A stretch of 64,000 nt of DNA from Hordeum vulgare subsp. vulgare. Lineage: Eukaryota > Streptophyta > Magnoliopsida > Poales > Poaceae. The stretch is taken from NCBI RefSeq assembly GCF_904849725.1, contig NC_058518.1, forward strand, positions 415,531,081-415,595,080. The letters are read 5' to 3'. This document shows positions 54,246-64,000 of the stretch, in pieces; the first letter of the stretch is position 1; every line of letters begins with the position of its first letter. The notes beneath the pieces were generated by a model. It searched no databases. It was not told the DNA's origin and saw only the letters and a program-made list of their open reading frames with translations. The position numbers and the translations under genes are program-made.

Positions 54246-57200
54246 TTCCTTTGCTATTTGCTGTTACACCTTGTGCCTAAAAAAAATAGGCATAAAGGAG
54301 TGCATCTTGTTTTCCTTTTCCTGTCCAGAGGTTGTAGTGGTGTAGGCAAGAGATGTGAGTGTGGTGTGTGTGCATGGTGGCACACACACAAGGGGTGTTT
54401 ATGTGCATAAGAGTGTGTGTGTGTGTGTGTTTGCACTAGGGGTGCATATGCAGCTAAAAATCATGTGTAGGAGATCTTGTAGCCTTATCCTGCTTAGAAG
54501 TGCATTGTTGTTGAGTGCATGAATGTATAGAGTTGCTAGATCCTATGGTGTGTGTATGTTGCCATGTGGTGCAAGCTATGTTTAGTATGTGTAGATTTGC
54601 GTGTTGATCTAGAGCATGTTTTGGTGTGAAGTGATGTTCTAGATAGCTATCTATGTTAGCATGTGAGGGTGTGGATTGTTGTGGTGGTTTGCATATTGAT
54701 GATGACATGATTACTAGGAAGATCCTAGTGATGCTTGTGAGAGTGTGCACCATCACATGCCCATATGTGGGGGGTGTGCATACTCTCTTGTTAGTTTAAA
54801 GTGTCTTTTGTGTGAGCTTGATGCTAGTGCTTGAGAGAAATTGTGTGTGTTGGAGTTGTTGATGTGCATGACACAAACATGGGGTTCAAACCCCCATGGC
54901 ACTTTGTCATTGTGCACATGAAACCCTCCTATGTTATTGTCATCTTAGAAGCATACCTTATGGATTTGCATTTTCATTTTGTTGAAAGTTTGGGCTTTGT
55001 TTCCATGATATAGATGGAGCCCAAAGGCATGGATCTTGGTGTGTTAGTTGTAGGGGTTTGTGCTCAACACCATAGTGGTGTCAATCACCTCTTGGGAACA
55101 TGTGTGTGCAAACTATGCCTAGACAAAGTGGGCATGTGGCTGGAAAATTCCAGATTTTTGAACTCTGAAAATTTCACGAAGTCTGGAATGCTGAAAACAT
55201 TTTCTTCCCCTGTAGATAAGGTTGTTCTGGTTATTATGTTGGGAACTGGACTTAGTTCAGTGCTAGTGTTTTGAACCTGGTATGTTTGTGAAGCTTCCTG
55301 TCAATTTTCAAGTCATTTGGAGTCCAGTAGCCTGTGTTTTGATTGCTGTCAAAAGGCTTCAGAACAGAAACAGAATCTCAGGTGCAGGAATTTTCACTAA
55401 GTCCCTGAGAACTGATGGTTTTGGGAAAGTTTGTGGCCTTGTATCTTCTAGAGTTTAATTCCTTTTGCTGTGATTCTTGCTGGAGCTTGTAGTGTTCTTG
55501 GTTGGCAACAGCCACATATATTATTTGTCATATTTGAAGACCTGTAGCTATGTTGCATGTTGCTCACAAACAGCTAAGATGCAGAAACTGGCAGATTGCG
55601 TAGTTTTGACATTTTGTTCAAAGTTTGTGTTCAGTTGTTGTTGGGGTGTTCTACCTTGCTCCATTTCATTCATGTTTGGTTAATATATGTCTTGGCAACC
55701 TGGGAACACCAGATTTGTGCCAATTGTGTGTGTGGTGATGAATCTTTCACGTAGGGCTTCATATCGTGTTTCGTTGATTCCCGTTGATCCGTAGCTCCGT
55801 TTGCAAAGTTCTTTATATGGTTTTGCACCGTTTTTACGAGATGCATATGTTCATATCATTCCCATGTATGTCCAAATAGTTTAGTGCAAAGTTCTGTCCA
55901 GGAACTTGTTGTAGTTATTCTTACTTGTGCTAGTGTTAGAAATAGTCATGCATGCTCAACTTTCATCTCATGCATCATGTGATTGTTGCATTTTGTGGTG
56001 CTGCTGTTCATTGGCTGTCATTCTTGTGTTGGGTAGCACCGGGAGCGGAGACCGATTACGTGGAGTCAGGAGAGTACGTGCAGGACGATCCAGAACCATT
56101 CCAAGCTGAGGATATCACAGGCAAGATGACATGACCTTGATCCCATATCTAGACTTGTTATGTTAGTTTCGATTCCACGTTTTTGCTCGCTGCCTACCAC
56201 TGAAAATATATTGCCTCTTCATATGCCATGAGCCCAAACACCTTACTCTTTCCTAGCAAATTTGCATGGCTAGGTAGGCTTGCTCAGCTACTAATGTTAG
56301 CATTGTTAGTTGCAGGTGTTATAACTCATGAGTTGCCATGAGCTTGGTATCATTATATTAATTTCTGTTATTTAATTAATGTACCTATATATTTGGTAAA
56401 TGACGGGAGGCCTAGCCTTTTGCCGGGTGTCTTGTTCCATTATTGCCGCCTTAGTCACCGGTTACCGGTGTTTGATTCCATATTGATCGCTCCTAACACG
56501 TTCGGGGTTGTTATGGGGACCCCCTTGATAAATCGCGTAGTGTTAAGGCTTGTCCGGCAGGACCCAACTTTGGTACTATCTGCTAATCACATAATAATCT
56601 GCATAGGGAATAGCTACCCCGAGGAATTTAATCAACAACCCGGGCCAGTGCTCCCCATGAGCGTTGGCCCCACCTGAGCGATGTCCGGGGCCCCACTGGT
56701 CACCCAGAGGTTTAGCCATCCCGACGTCTAGCTCATCTGTCGTGTCCTGAGACTGAGATACGCGGCTCTTATCAGGGTCGTCGACACGACGGGAGGTCCT
56801 GCTAGCCTTGTCTTGCCTTAGCGGTATATCTTGCGTATAGGAATCCCGGTGAGGCTTTGGTTTACCCCAGAGTTGAGGTTTTCCTCTAAGGAATCCGACG
56901 AGATCACGAGATTCGTGATAGAGGATGCCTTTGCGGCCTGTGTTCGTTTGTGATGGACTAGTTGGAGCACCCCTGCAGGGTCTAATCTTTCGGAAAGCCG
57001 TGCCCGCGGTTATGTGGCAACTTGGAATATTTTGTTAACATCCGGTATTAGAAAACTTAAACATAAACTAATAAAACATGCCAACTGTGTGCGTAACCGT
57101 GATTGTCCCTTCGAAGATCTCTCTTCGATCAGGAACACGGTGGGGTTATGAGTGCCGTAGGTAGGTGTTCAGGATCACTTTCTGATCAAGTATTCACGAT

Positions 57201-58888
57201 CGTTCGTATAGAACACTGTCACTTCTCCTTTGCGTAAGCTAGCCACTTATTCAACCTTAGGATGCAGCAGCCTGAAACACTTCACCCCTTCCTTACCCAA
57301 TAACATGACTAGTTCTGGCACCAAGGTCTTAGATTGCTGAGTCCCCGTGACTCACGGATTCCTCCGAAACTCCCAGCAGGTACAGGTACCCCAGAGGCAG
57401 ATGATCCCGATGGCACCCAGCTGGCGTGGCAGTACGACGAGGAGACAGATCGCCTTTACGTGAACTATCCAGAGGACTGAGCCGTGGTCGTGATCGTGGG
57501 CCTGCAACGGGTAGCATAGCATTTTCCTTGTTTTGTAGTCCGTACCGGAACTACCTTGTTTGTTTCTGCGTTGTACTCTGTATCTTAATAAGAAGACAGT
57601 TGAATCCCAGATTGTCTACGTTATTTATTATCATGTGCTATGTTTACTTGCTTGCAAAACACTTAGATGCGCTTCTTTCCTATTCGGGGGCCTCGACCCC
57701 CAGATCGGAAAGGACCGCATCTTGGTCGTTACATCCCACCAGCACACTAAGGGCTGGTGTGCCTCCCTCAAGGCCTATGGGCTTCCCCGGGGTGGGTTGC
57801 CCCCCCCCCCCCTGGTGAACTCCCGGAACCCATTCGTCATTCGCGGTACATTCCCGGTAACTCCGAAAACCTTCCGGTAATCAAATGAGGTCATCCTATA
57901 TATCAATCTTTTTTTCCGGACCATTCCGGAAACCCTCGTGACGTCCGTGATCTCATCCGGGACTCCGAACAACATTCGGTAACCAACCATATAACTCAAA
58001 TACACATAAAACAACGTCGAACCTTAAGTGTGCAGACCCTGCGGGTTCGAGAACTATGTAGACATGACCCGAGAGACTTCTCGGTCAATATCCAATAGCG
58101 GGACCTGGATGCCCATATTGGATCCTACATATTCTACGAAGATCTTATCGTTTGAACCTCAGTGCCAAGGATTCATATAATCTCGTATGTTATTCCCTTT
58201 GTCCTTCGGTATGTTACTTGCCCGAGATTTGATCGTCAGTATCTGCATACCTATTTCAATCTCGTTTACCGGCAAGTCTCTTTACTCGTTTCGTAATACA
58301 AGATCCCGCAACTTACACTAAGTTACATTGCTTGCAAGGCTTGTGTGTGATGTTGTATTACCGAGTGGGCCCCGAGATGCCTCTCCGTCACACGGAGTGA
58401 CAAATCCCAGTCTTGATCCATACTAACTCAACTAACACCTTCGGAGATACCTGTAGAGCATCTTTATAGTCACCCAGTTATGTTGCGACGTTTGATACAC
58501 ACAAAGCATTCCTCCGGTGTCAGTGAGTTATATGATCTCATGGTCATAGGAATAAATACTTGACACGCAGAAAACGGTAGCAACAAAATGACACGATCAA
58601 CATGCTACGTCTATTAGTTTGGGTCTAGTCCATCACGTGATTCTCCTAATGACGTGATCCAGTTATCAAGCAACAACACCTTGTTCATAATCAGAAGACA
58701 CTAACTATCTTTGATCAACTGGCTAGCCGACTAGAGGCATGCTAGGGACGGTGTTTTGTCTATGTATCCACACATGTAAATGAGTCTTCATTCAATACAA
58801 TTATAGCATGGATAATAAACGATTATCTTGATACAGGAATTATAATAATAACTATATTTATTATTGCCTCTAGGGCATAATTCCAACA

Positions 58889-58901
58889 GTCTCCCACTTG
58901 C
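58889..58901 (-). promoter_or_regulatory. Polypurine tract of element K
   Basis: Minus-strand GCAAGTGGGAGAC directly precedes LTR start TGTTGGAATTATG. Confidence 0.85.
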
Positions 58902-58940
58902 ACTAGAGTCAATAATCTAGCCCTCACATCACCATGTGAA

Positions 58941-61499
58941 TTACATTGTAATAAATCTAACACCCATACAGTTCTGGTGTTGATCATGTTTTGGCCGTGG
59001 AAGAGGTTTAGTCAGCGGGTCTGCTACATTCAGATCCGTGTGCACTTTGCATATATTTACGTCCTCTTCCTCGGCGTAGTCGCACATGAGGTTGAAGCGT
59101 CGTTTGATGTGTCTGGTCTTCTTGTGAAACTGTGGTTCCTTTGCTAAGGCAATGGCACCAGTGTTGTCACAGAACAAGGTTATTGGATTCAGTGCGCTTG
59201 GCACCACTCCAAGATCCGTCATGAATTGCTTCATCCAGACACCCTCCTTAGCCGCCTCCGAGGCAGCCATGTACTCCGCTTCACATGTAGAATCTGCTAC
59301 GACGCTTTGCTTGGAACTGCACCAGCTTACTGCACCCCCATTAAGAATAAATACGTATCCGGTTTGCGACTTAGAGTCGTCCGGATCTGTGTCAAAGCTT
59401 GCATCGACGTAACCTTTTACGGCGAGCTCTTCGTCACCTCCATACACGAGAAACATCTCCTTAGTCCTTTTCAGGTACTTCAGGATATTCTTGACCGCTG
59501 TCCAGTGATCCACTCCTGGATTACTCTGGAACCTACCTGCCATACTTATGGCCAGTCTAACATCCGGTCTAGTGCACAGCATCGCATACATGATAGAACC
59601 TATGGCTGAAGCATAGGGGACGGAGCGCATATGCTCTCTATCTTCATCAGTTGCTGGGCACTGAGTCTTACTCAATCTCGTACCTTGTAGAACCGGCAAG
59701 AAACCTTTCTTGGACTGTTCCATTTTAAACCTCTTCAAAACTTTATCAAGGTATGTGCTTTGTGAAAGTCCTATCAGGCGTTTTGATCTATCCCTATAGA
59801 TCTTAATGCCTAGAATGTAAGCAGCTTCTCCTAGGTCCTTCATAGAGAAACTTTTATTCAAGTAACCTTTTATGCTAACCAAAAACTCTACGTTGTTTCC
59901 AATCAGTAATATGTCATCCACATATAATATTAGAAACGCCACAGAGCTCCCACTCACTTTCTTGTAAATACAAGATTCTCCAACCACTTGTATAAACCCA
60001 AATGCTTTGATCACCTCATCAAAGCGTTTGTTCCAACTCCGAGATGCTTGCACCAGTCAATAAATGGATCGCTGGAGCTTGCACACCTTGTTAGCATTCT
60101 TAGGATCGACAAAACCTTCGGGTTGTATCATATACAACTCTTCCTTAAGGAAACCGTTAAGGAACGCTGTTTTGACATCCATCTGCCAGATTTCATAATC
60201 AAAAAATGCAGCTATTGCTAACATGATTCTGACGGACTTAAGCATCGCTACGGGTGAGAAAGTCTCATCGTAGTCAACTCCTGGAACTTGTGAAAAACCC
60301 TTTGCCACAAGTCGAGCTTTATAAATGGTTACATTGCCGTCAGCGTCCGTCTTTTTCTTAAAGATCCATTTGTTCTGAATAGCCTTGCGGCCCTCAGGTA
60401 GTATCTCCAAAATCCACACTTTGTTCTCATACATGGATCCTATCTCGGACTTCATGGCTTCTAGCCATTTGTTGGAATCTGGGCCCACCATTGCTTCTTC
60501 ATAATTTGCAGGTTCATTGTTGTCTAACAACATGATTGACAAGACGGGATTACCGTACCACTCTGGAGCAGCACGTGATGTCGTCGACCTGCGTGGTTCA
60601 ACAGAAACTTGAACTGGAGTTTCATGATCATCATCATTAACTTCCTCCTCAACCGGCGTCGCAATGACAGAGGTTTCCCCTTGCCCTGCGCCACCATCCA
60701 GAGGGATGAGAGGTTCGACAACCTCGTCAAGTTCTATCTTCCTCCCACTCAATTCTCTCGAGAGAAACTCCTTCTCGAGAAAAGCTCCATTTTTAGCAAC
60801 AAACACTTTGCCCTCGGATTTGAGATAGAAGGTGTACCCAACTGTCTCTTTTGGGTAACCTATGAAGACGCACCTTTCCGCTTTGGGTTCCAGCTTTTCA
60901 GGCTGAAGCTTTTTGACATAAGCATCGCATCCCCAAACTTTAAGAAACGACAACTTTGGCCTTTTGCCATACCACAGTTCGTATGGTGTCGTCTCAACGG
61001 ATTTTGATGGTGCCCTATTTAAAGTGAATGCAGCTGTTTCTAATGCATAACCCCAAAATAATAACGGCAAATCAGTAAGAGACATCATAGATCGCACCAT
61101 CTCTAATAGAGTACGATTACGACGTTCGGACACACCATTATGCTGTGGTGTTCCAGGCGGTGTTAACTGTGAAACAATTCCACAATGTCTTAAGTGAGCA
61201 CCAAACTCGAAACTCAGATATTCACCCCCACGATCAGACCGTAGGAACTTGATCTTTTTGTTACGATGATTTTCCACTTCACTCTGAAATTGCTTGAACT
61301 TTTCAAATGTTTCAGACTTGTGCTTCATCAAGTAGACATAACCATATCTACTTAAATCGTCAGTGAAGGTGAGAAAATAACGATATCCGCCGCGTGCCTC
61401 CACGCTCATCGGACCACACACATCGGTATGTATGATTTCCAACAAGTCACTTGCACGCTCCATTGTTCCGGAGAACGGAGTCTTAGTCATCTTGCCCAT
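58941..61499 (-). pseudogene. integrase, reverse transcriptase and RNase H region of element K (one stop codon)
   Basis: One frame runs from 61,499 to 58,941 with a single internal stop at 60,059-60,057. The first 480 codons carry the integrase core. Its DD35E residues are D26 (HTDVCGPM), D89 (RSDRGGEY) and E125 (NGVSERR). The RT begins with its first catalytic Asp in QMDVKTAFLNG. After the stop, 370 codons carry the RT YVDD (residues 44-47 from the next ATG) and RNase H motifs (GYVDASF, CEAEYMA, FCDNTGAI) to the end. The stop is a single-base type change at a codon following RSIY. Copia order, with integrase before RT, is confirmed. Confidence 0.93.
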
Positions 61500-62920
61500 G
61501 AGGCATGGTTCGCACGTGTCAAGTGAATCAAAGTCAAGTGACTCAAAAGTCCATCAGCATGGAGTTTCTTCATGCGCTTTACACCAATATGACCTAAGCG
61601 GCAGTGCCACAAAAATATGGCGCTATCATTGTTAACTCTAACTCTTTTGGTCTCAATGTTATGTATATGCGTATCGCTATCAAGATTCAATATGAACAAT
61701 CCTCTCACATTCGGTGCATGACCATAAAAGATGTTACTCATAGAAATAGAACAACCATTATTCTCTGACTTAAAAGAGTAACCGTCTCGCAATAAACAAG
61801 ATCCAGATATAATGTTCATGCTCAACGCAGGCACTAAATAACAATGATTTAAGTTCATCACTAATCCTGATGGTAGTTGAAGTGACACTGTGCCGACGGC
61901 GATTGCATCAACCTTGGAACCATTTCCTACGCGCATCGTTACTTCATCTTTCGCCAGCCTTCGTCTATTCCGCAGTTCCTGTTTTGAGTTGCAAATATGA
62001 GCAACAGAACCGGTATCGAATACCGAGGCACTACTACGAGAGCCGGTTAAGTACGCGTCAATAACATGTATATCAAATATACCTGATTTTTCTTTGCCCG
62101 CCTTCTTATCTGCCAGATACTTGGGGCAATTGCGCTTCCAGTGACCCATACCCTTGCAATAGTAACACTCCGTTTCCGGCTTAGGTCCAGCTTTGGGTTT
62201 CTTCGTCGGATTGGCAACATGCTTGCTGCTCTTCTTCGAATTGCCCTTCTTGCCTTTGCCGTTTCTCTTGAAACTAGTGGTCTTATTCACCATCAACACT
62301 TGATGCTCTTTACGGAGTTCAGACTCTGCGACTTTCAACATCGCAAACAACTCGCCGGGAGACTTGTTCATCCCTTGCATGTTGTAGTTCAACACAAAGC
62401 CTTTATAGCTTGGCGGCAGTGATTGAAGGATTCTGTCAGTGATAGCTTCTTGCGGGAGTTCAATCCCCAGCTCAGCTAGACGGTTTGAGTACCCAGACAT
62501 TTTGAGCACATGTTCATTCACAGACGAGTTTTCCTCCATCTTGCAAGCATAGAATTTATCGGAGGTCTCATATCTCTCGATCCGGGCGTTCTTCTGAAAG
62601 ATAAACTCCAACTCCTGGAACATCTCAAATGCTCCATGACGCTCAAAGCGACGTTGAAGTCCCGGTTCTAAGCCATACAAGACTGCACATTGAACTATTG
62701 AGTAGTCCTCCTTACGTGCTAACCAAGCGTTCTTAACATCCTGATCAGCCGTAGCGGGTGGTTCATCTCCTAGCGCAGCATTAAGGACATAATCCTTCTT
62801 CCCAGCTTGTAAGATTAGCTTAAGATTACGAGCCCAGTCTACAAAGTTACTTCCATCATCTTTCAACTTAGCTTTCTCTAGGAACGTATTAAAATTCAGG
62901 ATGACTGTCGCGTGAGCCAT
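61487..62920 (-). pseudogene. gag-protease region of element K (frameshifted before integrase)
   Basis: From ATG 62,920 the frame runs 477 codons. Gag (UBN2-type) occupies about residues 1-245. A CCHC zinc knuckle is at C252, C255, H260 and C265. The protease site D302-T303-G304 follows, then the gag-pre-integrase zinc-finger histidines H439 and H444. Around 61,541-61,546 (codon about 460) the frame slips by one base, and the integrase C-C pair and core continue in the frame of the next feature. The break would separate the polyprotein into two parts. Confidence 0.93.
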
Positions 62921-64000
62921 GATCTACAACACAAATATATTCAAAGTGGACTTAGACTATGTTCAAGATAATTAGAGTTTAACTTAATCAAATTATTCGC
63001 TAAACTCCCACTCAAAAAGTACATCTCTCTAGTCATTTGAGTGGTTCATGATCCACTTGCACTAGCTCAAGTCCGATCATCACGTGAGTTGAGTATAGTT
63101 TCAGTGGTAAGCATCCCTATGCTAATCATATCATCTATATGATTCATGATCGACCTTTCGGTCTCATGTGTTCCGAGGCCATGTCTGCACATGCTAGGCT
63201 CGTCAAGCTTAACCCGAGTGTTCCGCGTGCGCAACTGTTTTGCACCCGTTGTATGTGAACGTTGAGTCTATCACACCCGATCATCACGTGGTGTCTCGAA
63301 ACGACGAACTGTAGCAACGGTGCACAGTCGGGGAGAACACAATTTCGTCTTGAAATTTTAGTGAGAGATCACCTCATAATGCTACCGCCGTTCTAAGCAA
63401 AATAAGGTGCATAAAAGGATTAACATCACATGCAATTCATAAGTGACATGATATGGCCATCATCACGTGCTTCTTGATCTCCATCACCAAAGCACCGGCA
63501 CGATCTTCTTGTCACCGGCGCCACACCATGATCTCCATCAACGTGTTGCCATCGGGGTTGTCGTGCTACTCATGCTATTACTACTAAAGCTACATCCTAG
63601 CAAAATAGTAAACGCATCTGCAAGCACACACGTTAGTATAAAGACAACCCTATGGCTCCTGCCGGTTGCCGTACGATCGACGTGCAAGTCGATATTTCTA
63701 TTACAACATGATCATCTCATACATCCAATATATCACATCACATCATTGGCCATATCACATCACAAGAATACCCTGCAAAAACAAGTTAGACGTCCTCTAA
63801 TTTTGTTGTTGCATGTTTTACGTGGTGACCATGGGTATCTAGTAGGATCGCATCTTACTTACGCAAACACCACAACGGAGATATATGAGTTGCTATTTAA
63901 CCTCATCCAAGGACCTCCTCGGTCAAATCCGATTCAACTAAAGTTGGAGAAACCGACACTTGCCAGTCATCTTTGAGCAACGGAGTTACTCGTAACGATG
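62921..64000 (-). other. 5' leader of element K
   Basis: No gene. On the minus strand this is the untranslated leader of the copia element before its gag ATG. No tRNA-Met primer site or LTR is reached before the window ends. Confidence 0.7.

Larger units (their letters stand above)
52204..57733 (+). mobile_element. Solo LTR D of a LARD-like family
   Basis: A 5.53-kb sequence starts TGTAATGCCCCAAGTG, ends GGTCGTTACA, and is flanked by a perfect TCCCA duplication (52,199-52,203 and 57,734-57,738). From about 56,290 to the end it is recognisably related to 17,800-19,308 of element C, ending GCATCTTGGNCGTTACA in both. The first part differs, so it is a distinct family. No PBS or interior follows: the flanks are both LTR of element K. 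ORFs in the GC-rich part (52,900-53,850) do not resemble known proteins. Confidence 0.9.
51523..58888 (-). repeat. 3' LTR of element K, split by solo LTR D
   Basis: LTR DNA is 58,888-57,739 and 52,203-51,523 (minus direction), net 1,831 bp, close to the BARE-1 LTR length. A poly-C run sits at about 57,799-57,813. Confidence 0.9.
51523..64000 (-). mobile_element. Element K: BARE/WIS/Angela-type Ty1-copia retrotransposon, 5' end outside window
   Basis: Read on the minus strand: leader (64,000 to 62,921), gag-protease-integrase-RT-RNase H (62,920 to 58,941), polypurine tract (58,901 to 58,889), then a 3' LTR of about 1.83 kb net. The LTR starts TGTTGGAATTATGCCCTAGA and ends CGTTCCCCAACA, the hallmark of this family. 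It inserted into a Harbinger element; the left flank GAAGG (51,518-51,522) is one copy of the expected duplication. The coding region has only two visible lesions. Confidence 0.93.

Noticed and set aside
1..64000. CRISPR arrays, bacterial operons, rRNA genes
   Set aside because: No regularly spaced repeats, no operon-like coding density and no rRNA sequence; composition is plant transposable elements.

Overview
The window is plant nuclear DNA from a Triticeae grass (wheat, Aegilops, barley or rye type). The signs are a BARE/WIS/Angela-type Ty1-copia element, a giant-LTR non-coding LARD (Sukkula-like architecture), several Ty3-gypsy-type LTRs beginning TGATACGTCTCC with tRNA-Asp primer sites, a CACTA end, and Stowaway and Tourist MITEs. 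Almost everything is nested transposable elements. I find one credible host gene, at 48,971-49,338 on the minus strand. It is a 67-codon SERF/4F5-family gene whose only coding intron looks like a U12-type AT-AC intron.

Layout, left to right. (1) 1-4,011 is the 3' part of a gypsy-type element (A) that inserted into a CACTA transposon (4,012-5,363 visible). The CACTA sits in a truncated minus-strand LTR (H, 5,364 to about 6,400), which abuts the leader of an older minus-strand LTR element (G). (2) 6,774-43,822 is one LARD-like element (C) flanked by the duplication AGACA. Its LTRs are about 5.3 kb, its 3.4-kb interior has no gene, and it carries an initiator tRNA-Met primer site. C has been hit three times. 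Element B (7,954-15,173) lies in its 5' LTR. Element E (26,476-40,783, duplication GTCAT) and solo LTR J (42,022-43,565, duplication GATAG) lie in its 3' LTR. E in turn contains a rearranged minus-strand element F (28,466-36,073) with the order LTR, interior, LTR, partial interior. (3) 43,828 to about 45,085 is the rest of G, including its PBS and LTR. (4) About 45,100-51,522 is a gene island: a broken PIF/Harbinger ORF1 gene, a 1.2-kb Harbinger-type non-autonomous element, the SERF-like gene with a heat-shock-element motif upstream, a Tourist MITE split by a Stowaway, and the start of a PIF/Harbinger transposase. (5) 51,523-64,000 is a minus-strand BARE/Angela copia element (K) with recognisable gag, protease, integrase, RT and RNase H. 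It is damaged by one frameshift and one stop codon, and its 3' LTR is split by a 5.5-kb solo LARD-type LTR (D, 52,204-57,733, duplication TCCCA).

How the parts relate. None of the gypsy-type or LARD elements here keeps reverse transcriptase or integrase, so they would have depended on enzymes from elsewhere. B, E and F share an unusual plan: a short gag(-protease) ORF, a conserved block of about 50 nt just after the stop codon, then about 2.7 kb of non-coding DNA up to the polypurine tract. The insertion order can be read from the nesting and the target-site duplications. Boundaries given with duplications are firm. Family names are from memory of the families, not from a database search.
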